Origin: an uncultured Prevotellaceae bacterium
GTDB taxonomy: Bacteria; Bacteroidota; Bacteroidia; Bacteroidales; Bacteroidaceae
DNA: 64,000 nt
Reading direction: 5' to 3'
Assembly: GCA_937877625.1 (NCBI GenBank)
Contig: CALFJG010000039.1
Span: 1-64,000, forward strand
Both the position numbers and the translations under genes were made by a program. Shown here piece by piece: positions 51,342 through 60,656 of this stretch (its first letter is position 1; every line of letters begins with the position of its first letter). The notes beneath the pieces are model-generated. The model saw nothing but the letters and a program-made list of their open reading frames with translations. It did no database searches and had not been told where the DNA came from.

Positions 51342-52331
51342 CTACATCTCTCTCGCTGCGACGTAGTTAGCATAAGCAATAAGCGACTCACGTACTGCCT
51401 TGTTGTGAAAACTTTCCACCACTTTGATTGCCTTTTCTCTATACTGGTTCATCACATCTTTGGCGTAGGCTATGCCGCCGTGGTTCTTGGTAAATGCCAC
51501 GAGAGTGGCGACATCCTCCGGCGAGGCTTGGCAGGCCTTTACACGTGTTATAATAGGCAGTAGGGCAGGGGAGGGGGCGGCTTGAAGGGCGTAGATGATA
51601 GGCAGGGTGAATTTGCCCTCCAGCAGGTCGTTCCCCGTGGGTTTTCCGATGTGCTTATCTTCGTAGAAATCAAAGATATCGTCGCGAATTTGGAAACATA
51701 TCCCCACCATCTCGCCGTAGAGCCGTGCGCGTTCTACTTTCTCGCTCTTAGCACCTGCCGCCAACGCTCCGAGTTCGCCACAGGTGGCGAACAGCGCAGC
51801 CGTTTTGTGGTCTATGATACGGAAATATGCCGCTTCGTCGGGTACTTCGTGGCGCGAGGAGTCCAACTGTGTGATTTCACCCTCTGAGAGTGTGCCACCT
51901 AAGTGTGCCAGACGCTCCACCATCATATTATCGCCCGTTTCGGCGGCCTTACAGAGCAACAGTGAAAGCAGATAGTCGCCCACCAATACGGCAATTTTGT
52001 TGCCAAACTTTTGATTTACTGATGCCAAACCGCGTCGCAGGGTGCTTTCGTCCACTACATCATCGTGCACAAGGCTCGCCGTGTGGAGCAACTCTAAGGC
52101 CACAGCGGCAGTCAGTGCTTTGTTATTCACACCACCCGCTTCAAGTGCCATTAGGAGTACTAATATCGGGCGCATCATTTTGCCTTCGCGCTGGCGTATA
52201 TAGGACAGTGCCTCGTCAAGAAGTGGCTCGCTATGGTGTAGCGTGCGTTCAAATAATGCACGATACGATTGCAACTCGTTGCTAACGGGAGCAGCAATAC
52301 GTTGCAGTGGGGTGGGGGAGACGTTCTTCAT
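51342..52331 (-). CDS. polyprenyl diphosphate synthase
   Basis: Trans-isoprenyl diphosphate synthase of the long-chain type, supplying the side chain of menaquinone. The first aspartate-rich motif is LVHDDVVDESTLRRG (DDxxD), the second IRDDIFDFYEDKHIGKP. Length 329. I chose the ATG at 52331 (MKNVSPTPLQRIAAPV); a start at 52361 would include the promoter box. Chain length cannot be assigned from sequence by eye. Confidence 0.95.
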   Translation of the reverse strand: MKNVSPTPLQRIAAPVSNELQSYRALFERTLHHSEPLLDEALSYIRQREGKMMRPILVLLMALEAGGVNNKALTAAVALELLHTASLVHDDVVDESTLRRGLASVNQKFGNKIAVLVGDYLLSLLLCKAAETGDNMMVERLAHLGGTLSEGEITQLDSSRHEVPDEAAYFRIIDHKTAALFATCGELGALAAGAKSEKVERARLYGEMVGICFQIRDDIFDFYEDKHIGKPTGNDLLEGKFTLPIIYALQAAPSPALLPIITRVKACQASPEDVATLVAFTKNHGGIAYAKDVMNQYREKAIKVVESFHNKAVRESLIAYANYVAAREM

Positions 52332-52338
52332 TAGCGTG

Positions 52339-52346
52339 CAAAAATA
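52339..52346 (-). promoter_or_regulatory. -7 box of the polyprenyl synthase gene
   Basis: TATTTTTG on the minus strand matches TAnnTTTG, eight bases before the ATG at 52331, so the leader would be nearly absent. Confidence 0.5.
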
Positions 52347-52452
52347 GTATTTATCCGCCATATTTTGTTACATTTTGCCTAACTTTACGCCGAAAAACTG
52401 TTTTAGAATATCCTAACAGTGCTATCCCATAGCTTATTCCTCCCCCGTAAAA

Positions 52453-55371
52453 ATGAAGAAGCTTTGTTTGCTTGACGCTTATGCGCTTATCTATCGTGCT
52501 TACTACGCTCTTATTCGCACACCGCGTATCAACTCACGTGGAGAAAACACGTCAGCCGTCTTCGGTTTTGTAAACACGCTCGAAGATGTCCTAAAACGTG
52601 AGCAACCCGATTATATCGCCGTGGCTTTCGACCCCGCCGGCGGCACGTTTCGCCACGAACTATATAAGGAGTATAAAGCGCAGCGCGAAGCCACACCTGA
52701 GGATATTCGCTGGGCGGTGCCTTTTATCAAGGAGCTGATTAATGCCTACAATATCCCGCTTCTTGAGATGCCTGGTTTTGAGGCTGATGACGTTATTGGC
52801 ACGATGGCTAAACGAGGAGTGAGAGACCATCTTGAGGTGGTAATGATTACGCCTGATAAGGACTACGCTCAACTGGTAGAGCCGGGCATCACTATGGTGC
52901 GTCCGGGCAATGCGGCAACACCCTGGGAACGGTTGGACAGTGCCGCCGTGTGCCAGAAGTACGGCCTCGCCTCTACCCAGCAAATGATAGATTACCTCGC
53001 ACTCGTTGGCGATACAGCCGATAACATTCCTGGCTGCCCCGGCGTAGGACCTAAAACAGCACAGAAACTTCTTCAGCAGTTTGGAACGCTTGATGGAATT
53101 TTAGACCACACAGACGAGATAAAAGGCGCACTGCAACAAAAGGTCGTAAACGGAGAGGAGAGCATTCGTTTGGCAGAAACGCTGGTAAGAATTCGTACAG
53201 ATGTTCCCATCAACGTTTCTTGGGACGATTTGCGCATACGACGAAAATCTACCGAAAAACTAAGAACCCTTTACGAGCGATTAGAATTTCGCTCTTTCCT
53301 TAATCGCCTGCAACAGGAAGAAGGATCTGCCTGCACTGTCGCCGCTCAGGTTGCAGAAAGCGGAATGGTAGATCTCTTTGCCCAATCCTTTCAGTCTGAA
53401 AACGCAACACTCACAGAAAACGCCTCGTCCAAACCCGCTCCACCAGTTTCGGAGATGGCTGATCTTTTTGATGGGGTGGGGGAGATTAGCGCAGCGAACC
53501 ACAATGAGACTTCTAATTTTTCCGACGTAGGAACGGGAGGCCGAAAATATCAAAATCTCGCCGACTTAAATTCCACTCCGCACAGTTATCAACTGATTGA
53601 AACTGAAGATAGTGCGAGAACGTTGTGCGCAAAGCTTTTGACATTTGATACCGTCGCGTTGGATACGGAAACAACTTCTACTGATGCACACACGGCTCAG
53701 TTGGTCGGTATGAGTTTCTCGGTGGCGAAAGGCGAGGCGTGGTATGTGGCTATTCCAAAGAACGATGTAGTAAGAGCGCAGGCTATGGTGGAAATCTTCC
53801 AACCATTCTTTGCACACACAGAGATACTTAAAGTTGGGCAAAACTTAAAGTACGACTTAATGGTATTGGCCTCCTACAGCATTAAGCTCGCAGCCCCGAT
53901 GTTCGACACGATGCTTGCGCATTATGTAGTCCAACCTGAGCTGCGCCACGGTATGGATTCTTTGGCCGAGGCCTACTTAGGTTATCGCACTATACACATT
54001 GATCAACTTATAGGACCAAAAGGAAAAAATCAGAAGAGTATGGCCGACCTCGCTCCTGCTGCTATCTGCGATTATGCTTGCGAGGATGCCGACATCACTC
54101 TGCAACTGATGCCACCCCTACTTGAAGAGATGCAACAAACCGGGGTTTACGATGTGTTTCGCGAAATAGAGATGCCGCTGATGCCCGTCTTGGCCGAGAT
54201 GGAATGCCACGGCGTAACGCTTGACACCGTTGCGCTTGAGGAAACAGGCCGCCTCTTCAAAGAGAGAATGAACCATATCGAGTCGGAAGTCTTTGCCCTC
54301 GCTGGACACCCCTTCAACCTTGCCTCACCAAGGCAGGTCGGCGATGTATTCTTTGAGGAGCTAAAAATTACGGATAAGGTACGTAAGACAAAGACCGGTC
54401 AGTACCAAACGTCCGAGGCTGTACTTGAGGCATTAAAGGCAAAACATCCGATAGTGGCCAAAATTCTGGCACACCGCGCGCTAAAAAAACTAATAGGGAC
54501 ATACATTGATGCGCTGCCGCGACTTATTAATCCCAAGACGGGACGTATCCATACCTCTTTCAACCAGTCGGTGACTGCCACGGGGCGACTCTCTTCGTCA
54601 AATCCTAATCTGCAGAATATTCCAGTGCGTGGCGAGGACGGACGGGAGGTGCGCAAGGCGTTTACCGCCGAGCGTGGCTGTGTGTTTTTCAGTGCCGATT
54701 ATTCACAAATAGAGCTTCGGCTGATGGCTCACCTAAGCGGCGATAAGAATATGATAGAAGCATTCCGTCAGGGAGCAGACGTACACGCCGCCACAGCAGC
54801 AAAGATATTCAAAAAGCCTGTTGAAGAAATCTCTCGCGATGAACGGCGAAAGGCTAAGACGGCTAATTTTGGTATTATCTATGGCATTAGTGCCTTTGGT
54901 TTGGCTGAGCGTATGGAGGTAAGCCGTAGCGAGGCGAAAACACTTATAGACAATTATTTCCTCACTTTTCCAGGCGTGCGTCGCTACATTGATCAGTGCA
55001 TCCTCCGAGCGCGTCAGCAGGGTTACATAGAAACAGCCTTCCATCGCCGACGCTATCTGCCCGACATAAACTCTCATAACGCTGTGGTGAGAGGCTATGC
55101 CGAGCGAAACGCTGTAAATGCACCCATACAAGGAACAGCAGCCGATATTATCAAAGTTGCTATGGTGCGTATCGCAGAACGCTTTCACAAGGCGCATTTA
55201 CAGACGAAGATGATCCTACAGGTACACGATGAACTCAATTTTAGTGTGCCGCCCGCCGAGCTTGACGAGGTAAAACGCCTTGTTGTTGAAGAAATGGAAC
55301 ACGCCTACGAAATGTCTGTTCCGCTCGTGGCTGACTGTGGGGTAGGGGACAACTGGCTTGAGGCGCACTGA
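52453..55371 (+). CDS. polA: DNA polymerase I
   Basis: Repair and Okazaki-fragment polymerase. The 5'-3' nuclease spans about 1-280 (LLDAYALIYRAYYAL; GFEADDVIGTMAKRG; GDTADNIPGCPGVGPKTA). A variable linker is at about 285-380. The 3'-5' exonuclease follows, with its DxE in ALDTETTSTDAH. The polymerase domain has DYSQIELRLMAHLSGD, the O-helix RRKAKTANFGIIYGISAFGL and QVHDELNF. Length 972. The linker holds two DLF motifs (MVDLFAQ and MADLFDG). Confidence 0.98.
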   Translation: MKKLCLLDAYALIYRAYYALIRTPRINSRGENTSAVFGFVNTLEDVLKREQPDYIAVAFDPAGGTFRHELYKEYKAQREATPEDIRWAVPFIKELINAYNIPLLEMPGFEADDVIGTMAKRGVRDHLEVVMITPDKDYAQLVEPGITMVRPGNAATPWERLDSAAVCQKYGLASTQQMIDYLALVGDTADNIPGCPGVGPKTAQKLLQQFGTLDGILDHTDEIKGALQQKVVNGEESIRLAETLVRIRTDVPINVSWDDLRIRRKSTEKLRTLYERLEFRSFLNRLQQEEGSACTVAAQVAESGMVDLFAQSFQSENATLTENASSKPAPPVSEMADLFDGVGEISAANHNETSNFSDVGTGGRKYQNLADLNSTPHSYQLIETEDSARTLCAKLLTFDTVALDTETTSTDAHTAQLVGMSFSVAKGEAWYVAIPKNDVVRAQAMVEIFQPFFAHTEILKVGQNLKYDLMVLASYSIKLAAPMFDTMLAHYVVQPELRHGMDSLAEAYLGYRTIHIDQLIGPKGKNQKSMADLAPAAICDYACEDADITLQLMPPLLEEMQQTGVYDVFREIEMPLMPVLAEMECHGVTLDTVALEETGRLFKERMNHIESEVFALAGHPFNLASPRQVGDVFFEELKITDKVRKTKTGQYQTSEAVLEALKAKHPIVAKILAHRALKKLIGTYIDALPRLINPKTGRIHTSFNQSVTATGRLSSSNPNLQNIPVRGEDGREVRKAFTAERGCVFFSADYSQIELRLMAHLSGDKNMIEAFRQGADVHAATAAKIFKKPVEEISRDERRKAKTANFGIIYGISAFGLAERMEVSRSEAKTLIDNYFLTFPGVRRYIDQCILRARQQGYIETAFHRRRYLPDINSHNAVVRGYAERNAVNAPIQGTAADIIKVAMVRIAERFHKAHLQTKMILQVHDELNFSVPPAELDEVKRLVVEEMEHAYEMSVPLVADCGVGDNWLEAH

Positions 55372-55389
55372 CCTGACGACACGAAAATA

Positions 55390-55432
55390 GCGTCTGCCAC
55401 AAGCCTCTTTTCTAAGGAGACAGTGCAGACGC
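55390..55432. terminator. hairpin after polA
   Basis: GCGTCTGC (55390-55397) pairs with GCAGACGC (55425-55432). TATTTTCG follows on the minus strand, so it fits best as a terminator for leftward transcription; it also lies 18 bases after the polA stop. Confidence 0.5.
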
Positions 55433-55731
55433 CATAACACGAAGCACAAAGATTTGTGTTGACGAATTAGATTGTGTAAAACAAATAGTCAATAATAAGG
55501 AAACGGATACAGTAATTTCGTCAACTCTTTGGCTTCATACAAATAAATACGTCTTTTTTTCTTTTTGTCGCACAGCCGCCGCTGTGTGGAATGTGCCGTT
55601 TTTTCATCTACTCTCCGTAGGTAAGGTGTGATAAAGAAAGGAGAGCCATTTTCTGTAGTTTGTTCTGTGAGACAACTTCTAAGAGTTTGCTGGCGGGAGG
55701 TTTCTATATCATTCTTCTTCCAAATGCGATG

Positions 55732-55764
55732 CAAAGATACAACTCCCATCGCTGTTGTCACAAG
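55732..55764 (-). promoter_or_regulatory. leftward promoter in the polA / DUF6377 gap
   Basis: On the minus strand CTTG (55761-55764), 21 bases, then TATCTTTG (55732-55739): one mismatch from the consensus. The transcript would run from about 55725 to the hairpin at 55390-55432, about 335 bases, with no well-supported gene. A 90-codon minus-strand frame (55489-55761) starts upstream of the promoter and resembles nothing known. Confidence 0.5.
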
Positions 55765-55948
55765 GCCTAAAAAATTCTATCTAAAACGAAATGAAAACTA
55801 CTCTTGTTGATTTTCAGTAATATAAGCGTTCTTGCATAAAGGCCTATCATAGAGTTATGTATAAACTCCCTAAGAAAAAAAGTGTTAAAAGTGGCCTGCT
55901 TTTTAACGAGTTTGCGCTTCTTTCTTACAACGTTCTATCCAAAAACAA

Positions 55949-55956
55949 TACTTTTG
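55949..55956 (+). promoter_or_regulatory. -7 box of the DUF6377 gene
   Basis: TACTTTTG, 19 bases before the ATG at 55976. No -33 element at the normal distance. Confidence 0.5.
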
Positions 55957-55975
55957 TGGCGTAAATTTTATTGTT

Positions 55976-57568
55976 ATGTTCCGACGTTGTTTATTTATTG
56001 CTTTTGCTGTGTATGTATCGGCAGGTTTTGCCGCCGTTTCCGAGCGTGATTCACTCTTACGCGAATTAGACCGCACAGTATCAGAGGCTACTTATTATCG
56101 TTCGTTACAAGAAATTAAGATAGCCAATGCACAGAAAGAGTTTCTCCGTGCCGCCGGCAATGAAGAGCGTGTGCGAACGGCGCATACGCTTTCCATCCTG
56201 TTTTTTTTCTATAAAAACGATAGCGCGTTAATATATAATGAGGAAGCACTCCAAATAGCCGAGAATATGCACGACAATACCCTTTACGTAAATTTGGTTT
56301 GTGAGCGGGCCTTGCTTTTTGGTCATGCCGGATTATCCACTTTCGCTTTTCAGATATTAGATAGTCTGGTAGTTAGCCCGAAAGCCGCTTCGCCCGAACT
56401 TAAGCGGTTTATTTATGAGTCGTATTTCGACATTAACGACTTTGTTTACCACCTAAATTTACCGGGAACGTTGCTTACTCAAAACGCGAAATTCTTAGCC
56501 GAGTTGCGCGACTCGTTCTACCACTACTGTCCCGACAATATAGAGCAGGCACTTCATAGCGGTGCAGCCATAACAAATAATAAGGAAGTTATTGATAAAC
56601 TAAAAATGAAGCTTTTGCGCTCGGAGAACGACCAAGAGCGTGCCTTGCTTTCTATGGTTATTTCCAATCGTTACCGAAATGAAGCGATGCCCGAGCAGCG
56701 TGAGATATATCTCATCAAAGCAGCTATCTACAACATTCGTGCGGCTCGTATGGACAACGAGGCCTTGATAGTTCTGGCAAAACAACTGCTCAATGATGGC
56801 GACTGGAATCGCGCCGAAACCTATCTACGTCTGGCGCACGAACAAGCCTTATTTTATGGCTCGCGCTCGCGCGAGGTGCAACTATCACCGTTGCTACAAC
56901 AAGTTTACCAACACCTGTCGCAACGTTTTGCCTTCTGGCACACCGTAGGCGTTGTCAGCATTGTGCTTGTGTTGTTACTGTTGGTGGGTGCTGCATTCTT
57001 GTGGCGTAATGTGCGACGACGCCAGCACTTAATGCGTCGCCAGATGAACCTCTTGTCCACCTCGTCGGCCAATGCTGCGGCACGGGAGGCCAATAGTTTA
57101 GCACAGGTGGAGGCACAATCCGATGCGCTGAAACATTTTATGGGCATCGCTACCGATGCTACGTTTGAATACGTGCATCTGCGCCATCAGGTGGTGCGTA
57201 AGTTGAAGAATAACGATGCCGCAGGTCTCTTGAACCAACTCACCTCCGAGGCCAACAGCGAGAAGACGCAACGCGAATTGCTCAGAAGGTTTGACATTGC
57301 TTTTATGCGCCTCTATCCTAATTTCATCGCCAATGTCAACGCCTTGATGTTGCCAGAGGCACAGATTAGCAAGCCCGAAAACGAATTGATGTCCACTGAA
57401 TTGCGCCTGTTAGCATTTTGGCGTTTGGGTATAACCGATGCCGGACGCGTGGCAACGATTTTGAATTTGTCGGTAAATACGGTGTATTTTTATCGCAACA
57501 AACTTCGTAACGGTGCGAAAGACCGTGAGCATTTCAACGACGGGATTATGGATATCCAAGGTGTATAA
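55976..57568 (+). CDS. DUF6377-type membrane-bound transcriptional regulator
   Basis: A 530-residue protein with a Sec signal (MFRRCLFIAFAVYVSAGFAA), a helical TPR-like periplasmic region (to about 320), one membrane helix (TVGVVSIVLVLLLLVGAAFL), a coiled coil (MRRQMNLLSTSSANAAAREA) and a C-terminal helix-turn-helix-like region (MSTELRLLAFWRLGITDAGR then VATILNLSVNTVYFYRNKL). This is the DUF6377 plan of Bacteroidetes, a one-component sensor in which a periplasmic TPR domain signals to a cytoplasmic DNA-binding end (role inferred). It is followed nine bases later by a transporter gene. Confidence 0.85.
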   Translation: MFRRCLFIAFAVYVSAGFAAVSERDSLLRELDRTVSEATYYRSLQEIKIANAQKEFLRAAGNEERVRTAHTLSILFFFYKNDSALIYNEEALQIAENMHDNTLYVNLVCERALLFGHAGLSTFAFQILDSLVVSPKAASPELKRFIYESYFDINDFVYHLNLPGTLLTQNAKFLAELRDSFYHYCPDNIEQALHSGAAITNNKEVIDKLKMKLLRSENDQERALLSMVISNRYRNEAMPEQREIYLIKAAIYNIRAARMDNEALIVLAKQLLNDGDWNRAETYLRLAHEQALFYGSRSREVQLSPLLQQVYQHLSQRFAFWHTVGVVSIVLVLLLLVGAAFLWRNVRRRQHLMRRQMNLLSTSSANAAAREANSLAQVEAQSDALKHFMGIATDATFEYVHLRHQVVRKLKNNDAAGLLNQLTSEANSEKTQRELLRRFDIAFMRLYPNFIANVNALMLPEAQISKPENELMSTELRLLAFWRLGITDAGRVATILNLSVNTVYFYRNKLRNGAKDREHFNDGIMDIQGV

Positions 57569-57577
57569 CAAGAAGCG

Positions 57578-58564
57578 ATGAAACGGCTGTTACGTTTTCT
57601 GAAAGACTGGACACTGCCTGTAGCAATTAGTATCGGGGTGGCGTTGTATTTTCTCTTCACGCGTTGCTTGGCCTTGCACGCGGCGGCAGATGTCCTCACG
57701 CCGTGGGTGGAGCGTTTGTTCCCGTTCAACGTGTTTCTTATTCTGTGGGCTACATTTACAAAGGTAGATTTTCGCACGCTGCGTCTGCCACGGTGGGCGT
57801 TGCGCTTGACGGCGGTGCAAATAGCGAGTGCTGCCGTGCTTCTCGGTGGGGCTATGATGCTTCGCGACGGAGGAAGCTTAGTGGTCTCGGGGGCTTTGGC
57901 GTGTGTGATAGCCCCGTGTGCCACCGCTTCGCCCGTGGTAACGGGGAAATTAGGTGGAAACATACAAGATATGACAGCCTATGTGCTTATCTCCAGTCTC
58001 TTGTCCGCTTTGTTCATCCCCTTTTGTGCCGCTATGCTCGCCCCGTCAGGCGTGGGCAGCCTTGCTACAATGGTACAAGTAGGAGTGCGTGTGTTGTGGC
58101 GCGTAGGTGCTGTGTTGGTACTTCCGCTCATATTGGGTTGTGCCGTGCGCTACTGGCTCTCGCCGCTCTATCGGTGGGTGGTGCGCCACAGCGACTTGCC
58201 GTTTTATCTGTGGTGCTTGGCTCTTGCCACCACGAGTGGCATCACCGTCCGCGCCATCGACCAATCAGCGTTGCCCATAGCAACCTTGCTGGCACTCGCA
58301 GCGGGGGCTTTGCTCGTCTGTCTGGCACAGTTCTCCATCGGGCGACGCATCGGACACTGCTTTAATAGTCGTGTGGAAGGCGGACAGGCTCTGGGGCAAA
58401 AGAATACGGCACTTATCATTTGGGCCACGTCCACTTTCTTCAATCCTGCTACGTCGTTGGCACCAGGTTGCTACGTCCTGTGGCAAAACATCGTGAATAG
58501 TTGGCAAATACATCGCGCTCGCCACGTCAAACAAGCAAAGACACAACGGCGCGCAGGCGAATAA
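57578..58564 (+). CDS. bile acid:Na+ symporter-like (BASS) transporter
   Basis: A 328-residue inner-membrane protein with nine to ten predicted helices. The segment VIAPCATASPVVTGKLGGN resembles the BASS/SBF crossover region, and the later LAQFSIGRRIGHCFN to GQALGQKNTALIIWATSTFFNPAT matches the second half of that family. The substrate is not assignable. It follows the DUF6377 regulator with nine bases between, so the pair is probably one operon. Confidence 0.78.
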   Translation: MKRLLRFLKDWTLPVAISIGVALYFLFTRCLALHAAADVLTPWVERLFPFNVFLILWATFTKVDFRTLRLPRWALRLTAVQIASAAVLLGGAMMLRDGGSLVVSGALACVIAPCATASPVVTGKLGGNIQDMTAYVLISSLLSALFIPFCAAMLAPSGVGSLATMVQVGVRVLWRVGAVLVLPLILGCAVRYWLSPLYRWVVRHSDLPFYLWCLALATTSGITVRAIDQSALPIATLLALAAGALLVCLAQFSIGRRIGHCFNSRVEGGQALGQKNTALIIWATSTFFNPATSLAPGCYVLWQNIVNSWQIHRARHVKQAKTQRRAGE

Positions 58565-58584
58565 GAAAGCAATTCTTGTTTTGA

Positions 58585-58616
58585 TTTGATTTTGCGCCTG
58601 CCTTGAAGTATCTTTG
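58585..58616 (+). promoter_or_regulatory. promoter of ychF
   Basis: TTTG (58585-58588), 20 bases and TATCTTTG (58609-58616): an exact match to the Bacteroidota consensus, 32 bases before the ATG. Confidence 0.8.
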
Positions 58617-58648
58617 CAGGCAAATACTTTTTTACTTAAGTCAGTACA

Positions 58649-59752
58649 ATGGCATTACAATGCGGCATCGTAGGGCTGCCCAATGTGGGCAAATCCACGC
58701 TATTCAACTCCTTGTCGAGTGCCAAAGCGCAGGCGGCAAACTTTCCTTTCTGTACGATAGAACCCAATGTAGGTGTTATCACCGTTCCCGACGAGCGCCT
58801 TACGCGCCTGGCCGAGATTGTCCATCCCGGACGTATCGTGCCAGCCACGGTGGAGATTGTTGATATCGCCGGGCTGGTAAAAGGAGCTTCAAGAGGCGAG
58901 GGGTTAGGCAATCAGTTTCTCGGCAACATACGACAGACAGACGCTATTATCCACGTGTTACGTTGTTTTGATGACGGCAACGTAGTCCATGTTGACGGCA
59001 GCGTCAATCCCGTGCGCGACAAAGAGATTATCGACACCGAACTTCAACTCAAAGATCTGGAAACGATAGAGAACCGTCTCGCTAAGACTGAGAAACTCGC
59101 CACTATCGGCGGTAACAAAGAGGCGAAGGTGGAACTCGGTGTGCTGCAAGCGTATAAGGCCGCATTAGAGAGCGGCAAATCGGCACGCACCGTGCAGTTT
59201 GAAAGCAAAGAAGAGCAACAAGCCGCACACGACCTGTTTTTGCTTACGTCAAAACCGGTACTCTATGTATGCAACGTAGATGAGGCCAGTGCCGTGTCGG
59301 GTAATGCTTATGTAGAAGCCGTGCGCGAGGCGGTGAAAGACGAGGGTGCCGAAATTTTGGTGATTGCCGCACGCACCGAGGCCGACATTGCTGAACTGGA
59401 GAGTTATGAAGAGCGCCAAATGTTTCTTGAAGATGCCGGACTTACAGAGAGTGGTTGCAACCGCTTGGTAAAGACCGCCTATCAGATGCTTGGCTTGCAA
59501 ACGTTTATCACCGCAGGCGAGATGGAAGTAAAGGCCTGGACTTATCGCAAGGGCTGGAAAGCCCCGCAGTGTGCCGGTGTGATACACACCGACTTCGAGC
59601 GTGGGTTTATTCGTGCCGAGGTGATTAAATACAACGACTATCTGCGTCTTGGCAGTGAGGCCGCTGTACGCGAGGCCGGACTTTTGCACGTAGAAGGTAA
59701 GGACTACGAGGTGCAGGATGGCGACATTATGCATTTCCGCTTCAATGTGTGA
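58649..59752 (+). CDS. ychF: ribosome-binding ATPase YchF
   Basis: OBG-family P-loop protein that prefers ATP and binds ribosomes. The G1 loop is GIVGLPNVGKSTLFNSL, followed by NFPFCTIEPNVGV and DIAGLVKGASRGEGLGNQFL. The G4 position reads NVDE instead of NKxD, which is the YchF hallmark. A coiled-coil insert and the C-terminal TGS domain (TFITAGEMEVKAWTY to DGDIMHFRFNV) complete the protein. Length 367 is normal. Confidence 0.98.
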   Translation: MALQCGIVGLPNVGKSTLFNSLSSAKAQAANFPFCTIEPNVGVITVPDERLTRLAEIVHPGRIVPATVEIVDIAGLVKGASRGEGLGNQFLGNIRQTDAIIHVLRCFDDGNVVHVDGSVNPVRDKEIIDTELQLKDLETIENRLAKTEKLATIGGNKEAKVELGVLQAYKAALESGKSARTVQFESKEEQQAAHDLFLLTSKPVLYVCNVDEASAVSGNAYVEAVREAVKDEGAEILVIAARTEADIAELESYEERQMFLEDAGLTESGCNRLVKTAYQMLGLQTFITAGEMEVKAWTYRKGWKAPQCAGVIHTDFERGFIRAEVIKYNDYLRLGSEAAVREAGLLHVEGKDYEVQDGDIMHFRFNV

Positions 59753-59780
59753 GCGAACAACTTAGGAAAAGAATATAACT

Positions 59781-60629
59781 ATGCTAAACTTTGTCGTTTG
59801 GAATCCAGATAAAGTGTTTTTCACCTTGGGCAGTTTTGAGGTGCGTTGGTACGGACTGCTTTGGTGTATCGGCCTTGCTATCGCCTATTTCATTGTACAG
59901 TGGCTTTATCGCCGTGAAAAGATAGGTCAGGACAAGTTTGAGCCTCTTTTCCTCTATTGCTTTATCGGCATTTTGGTGGGAGCACGCCTCGGACACTGCT
60001 TGTTCTATGAGCCAGGCTATTTCTTGTCGCACCCCATTGAGATGTTCTTGCCGATAAAACAACTTGCCGATGGCTCGTGGAAACTCATTGGCTACGCCGG
60101 GTTGGCCAGCCATGGCGGAACGGCAGGTATTATTTTGGCTCTGTGGCTCTATGTGAAGCGTCACAAAGTGCCTATCCTTACCGTAGTTGATATTATAGGC
60201 ATTGCAACGCCAGTGACGGCATGTGCTATCCGGTTGGGCAACCTAATGAACAGCGAAATAGTGGGCAAAGCCACGGAGAGTGTACTCGGCTTTGTCTTTG
60301 TGCAAAATGGAGAGGACTTCGCGCGCTATCCTGCCCAACTCTTCGAGGCATTGGCTTACCTCTTGTTGTTCTTTATAAGTTTGGCGTTTTACCTAAAGAG
60401 TCGCTATCGCGTAGGCACGGGCTTCTATTTTGGATTGTGCCTGACTTATATTTTCACGTTCCGTCTCTTCATAGAATTCCTTAAGGAAGTACAAGAACAG
60501 TGGGAAATAGATATGATTTCCACCCTCGGGCTTAATCAAGGCCAGATGCTTAGCCTGCCGTTTATTGCCGTGGGAGGATATTTCCTCTACAAAGCCGTGA
60601 GAAAGATACCTGAAAACACATCTGCATAA
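59781..60629 (+). CDS. lgt: prolipoprotein diacylglyceryl transferase
   Basis: First enzyme of bacterial lipoprotein maturation, moving diacylglycerol onto the lipobox cysteine in the inner membrane. Seven helices are predicted. The signature GARLGHCLFYEPGYF, the active-site region GLASHGGTAGIILALWLY and RLGNLMNSEIVGKATE (Lgt motif) are all visible. Length 282 is normal. The following two genes encode lipoproteins. Confidence 0.97.
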   Translation: MLNFVVWNPDKVFFTLGSFEVRWYGLLWCIGLAIAYFIVQWLYRREKIGQDKFEPLFLYCFIGILVGARLGHCLFYEPGYFLSHPIEMFLPIKQLADGSWKLIGYAGLASHGGTAGIILALWLYVKRHKVPILTVVDIIGIATPVTACAIRLGNLMNSEIVGKATESVLGFVFVQNGEDFARYPAQLFEALAYLLLFFISLAFYLKSRYRVGTGFYFGLCLTYIFTFRLFIEFLKEVQEQWEIDMISTLGLNQGQMLSLPFIAVGGYFLYKAVRKIPENTSA

Positions 60630-60656
60630 AGAAAATAATAATCAAACAAAAACAAT

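Noticed and set aside
55489..55761. 90-codon minus-strand frame taken as a gene
   Set aside because: It would start upstream of the only promoter on that strand and resembles nothing known; I kept the region as a possible RNA instead.
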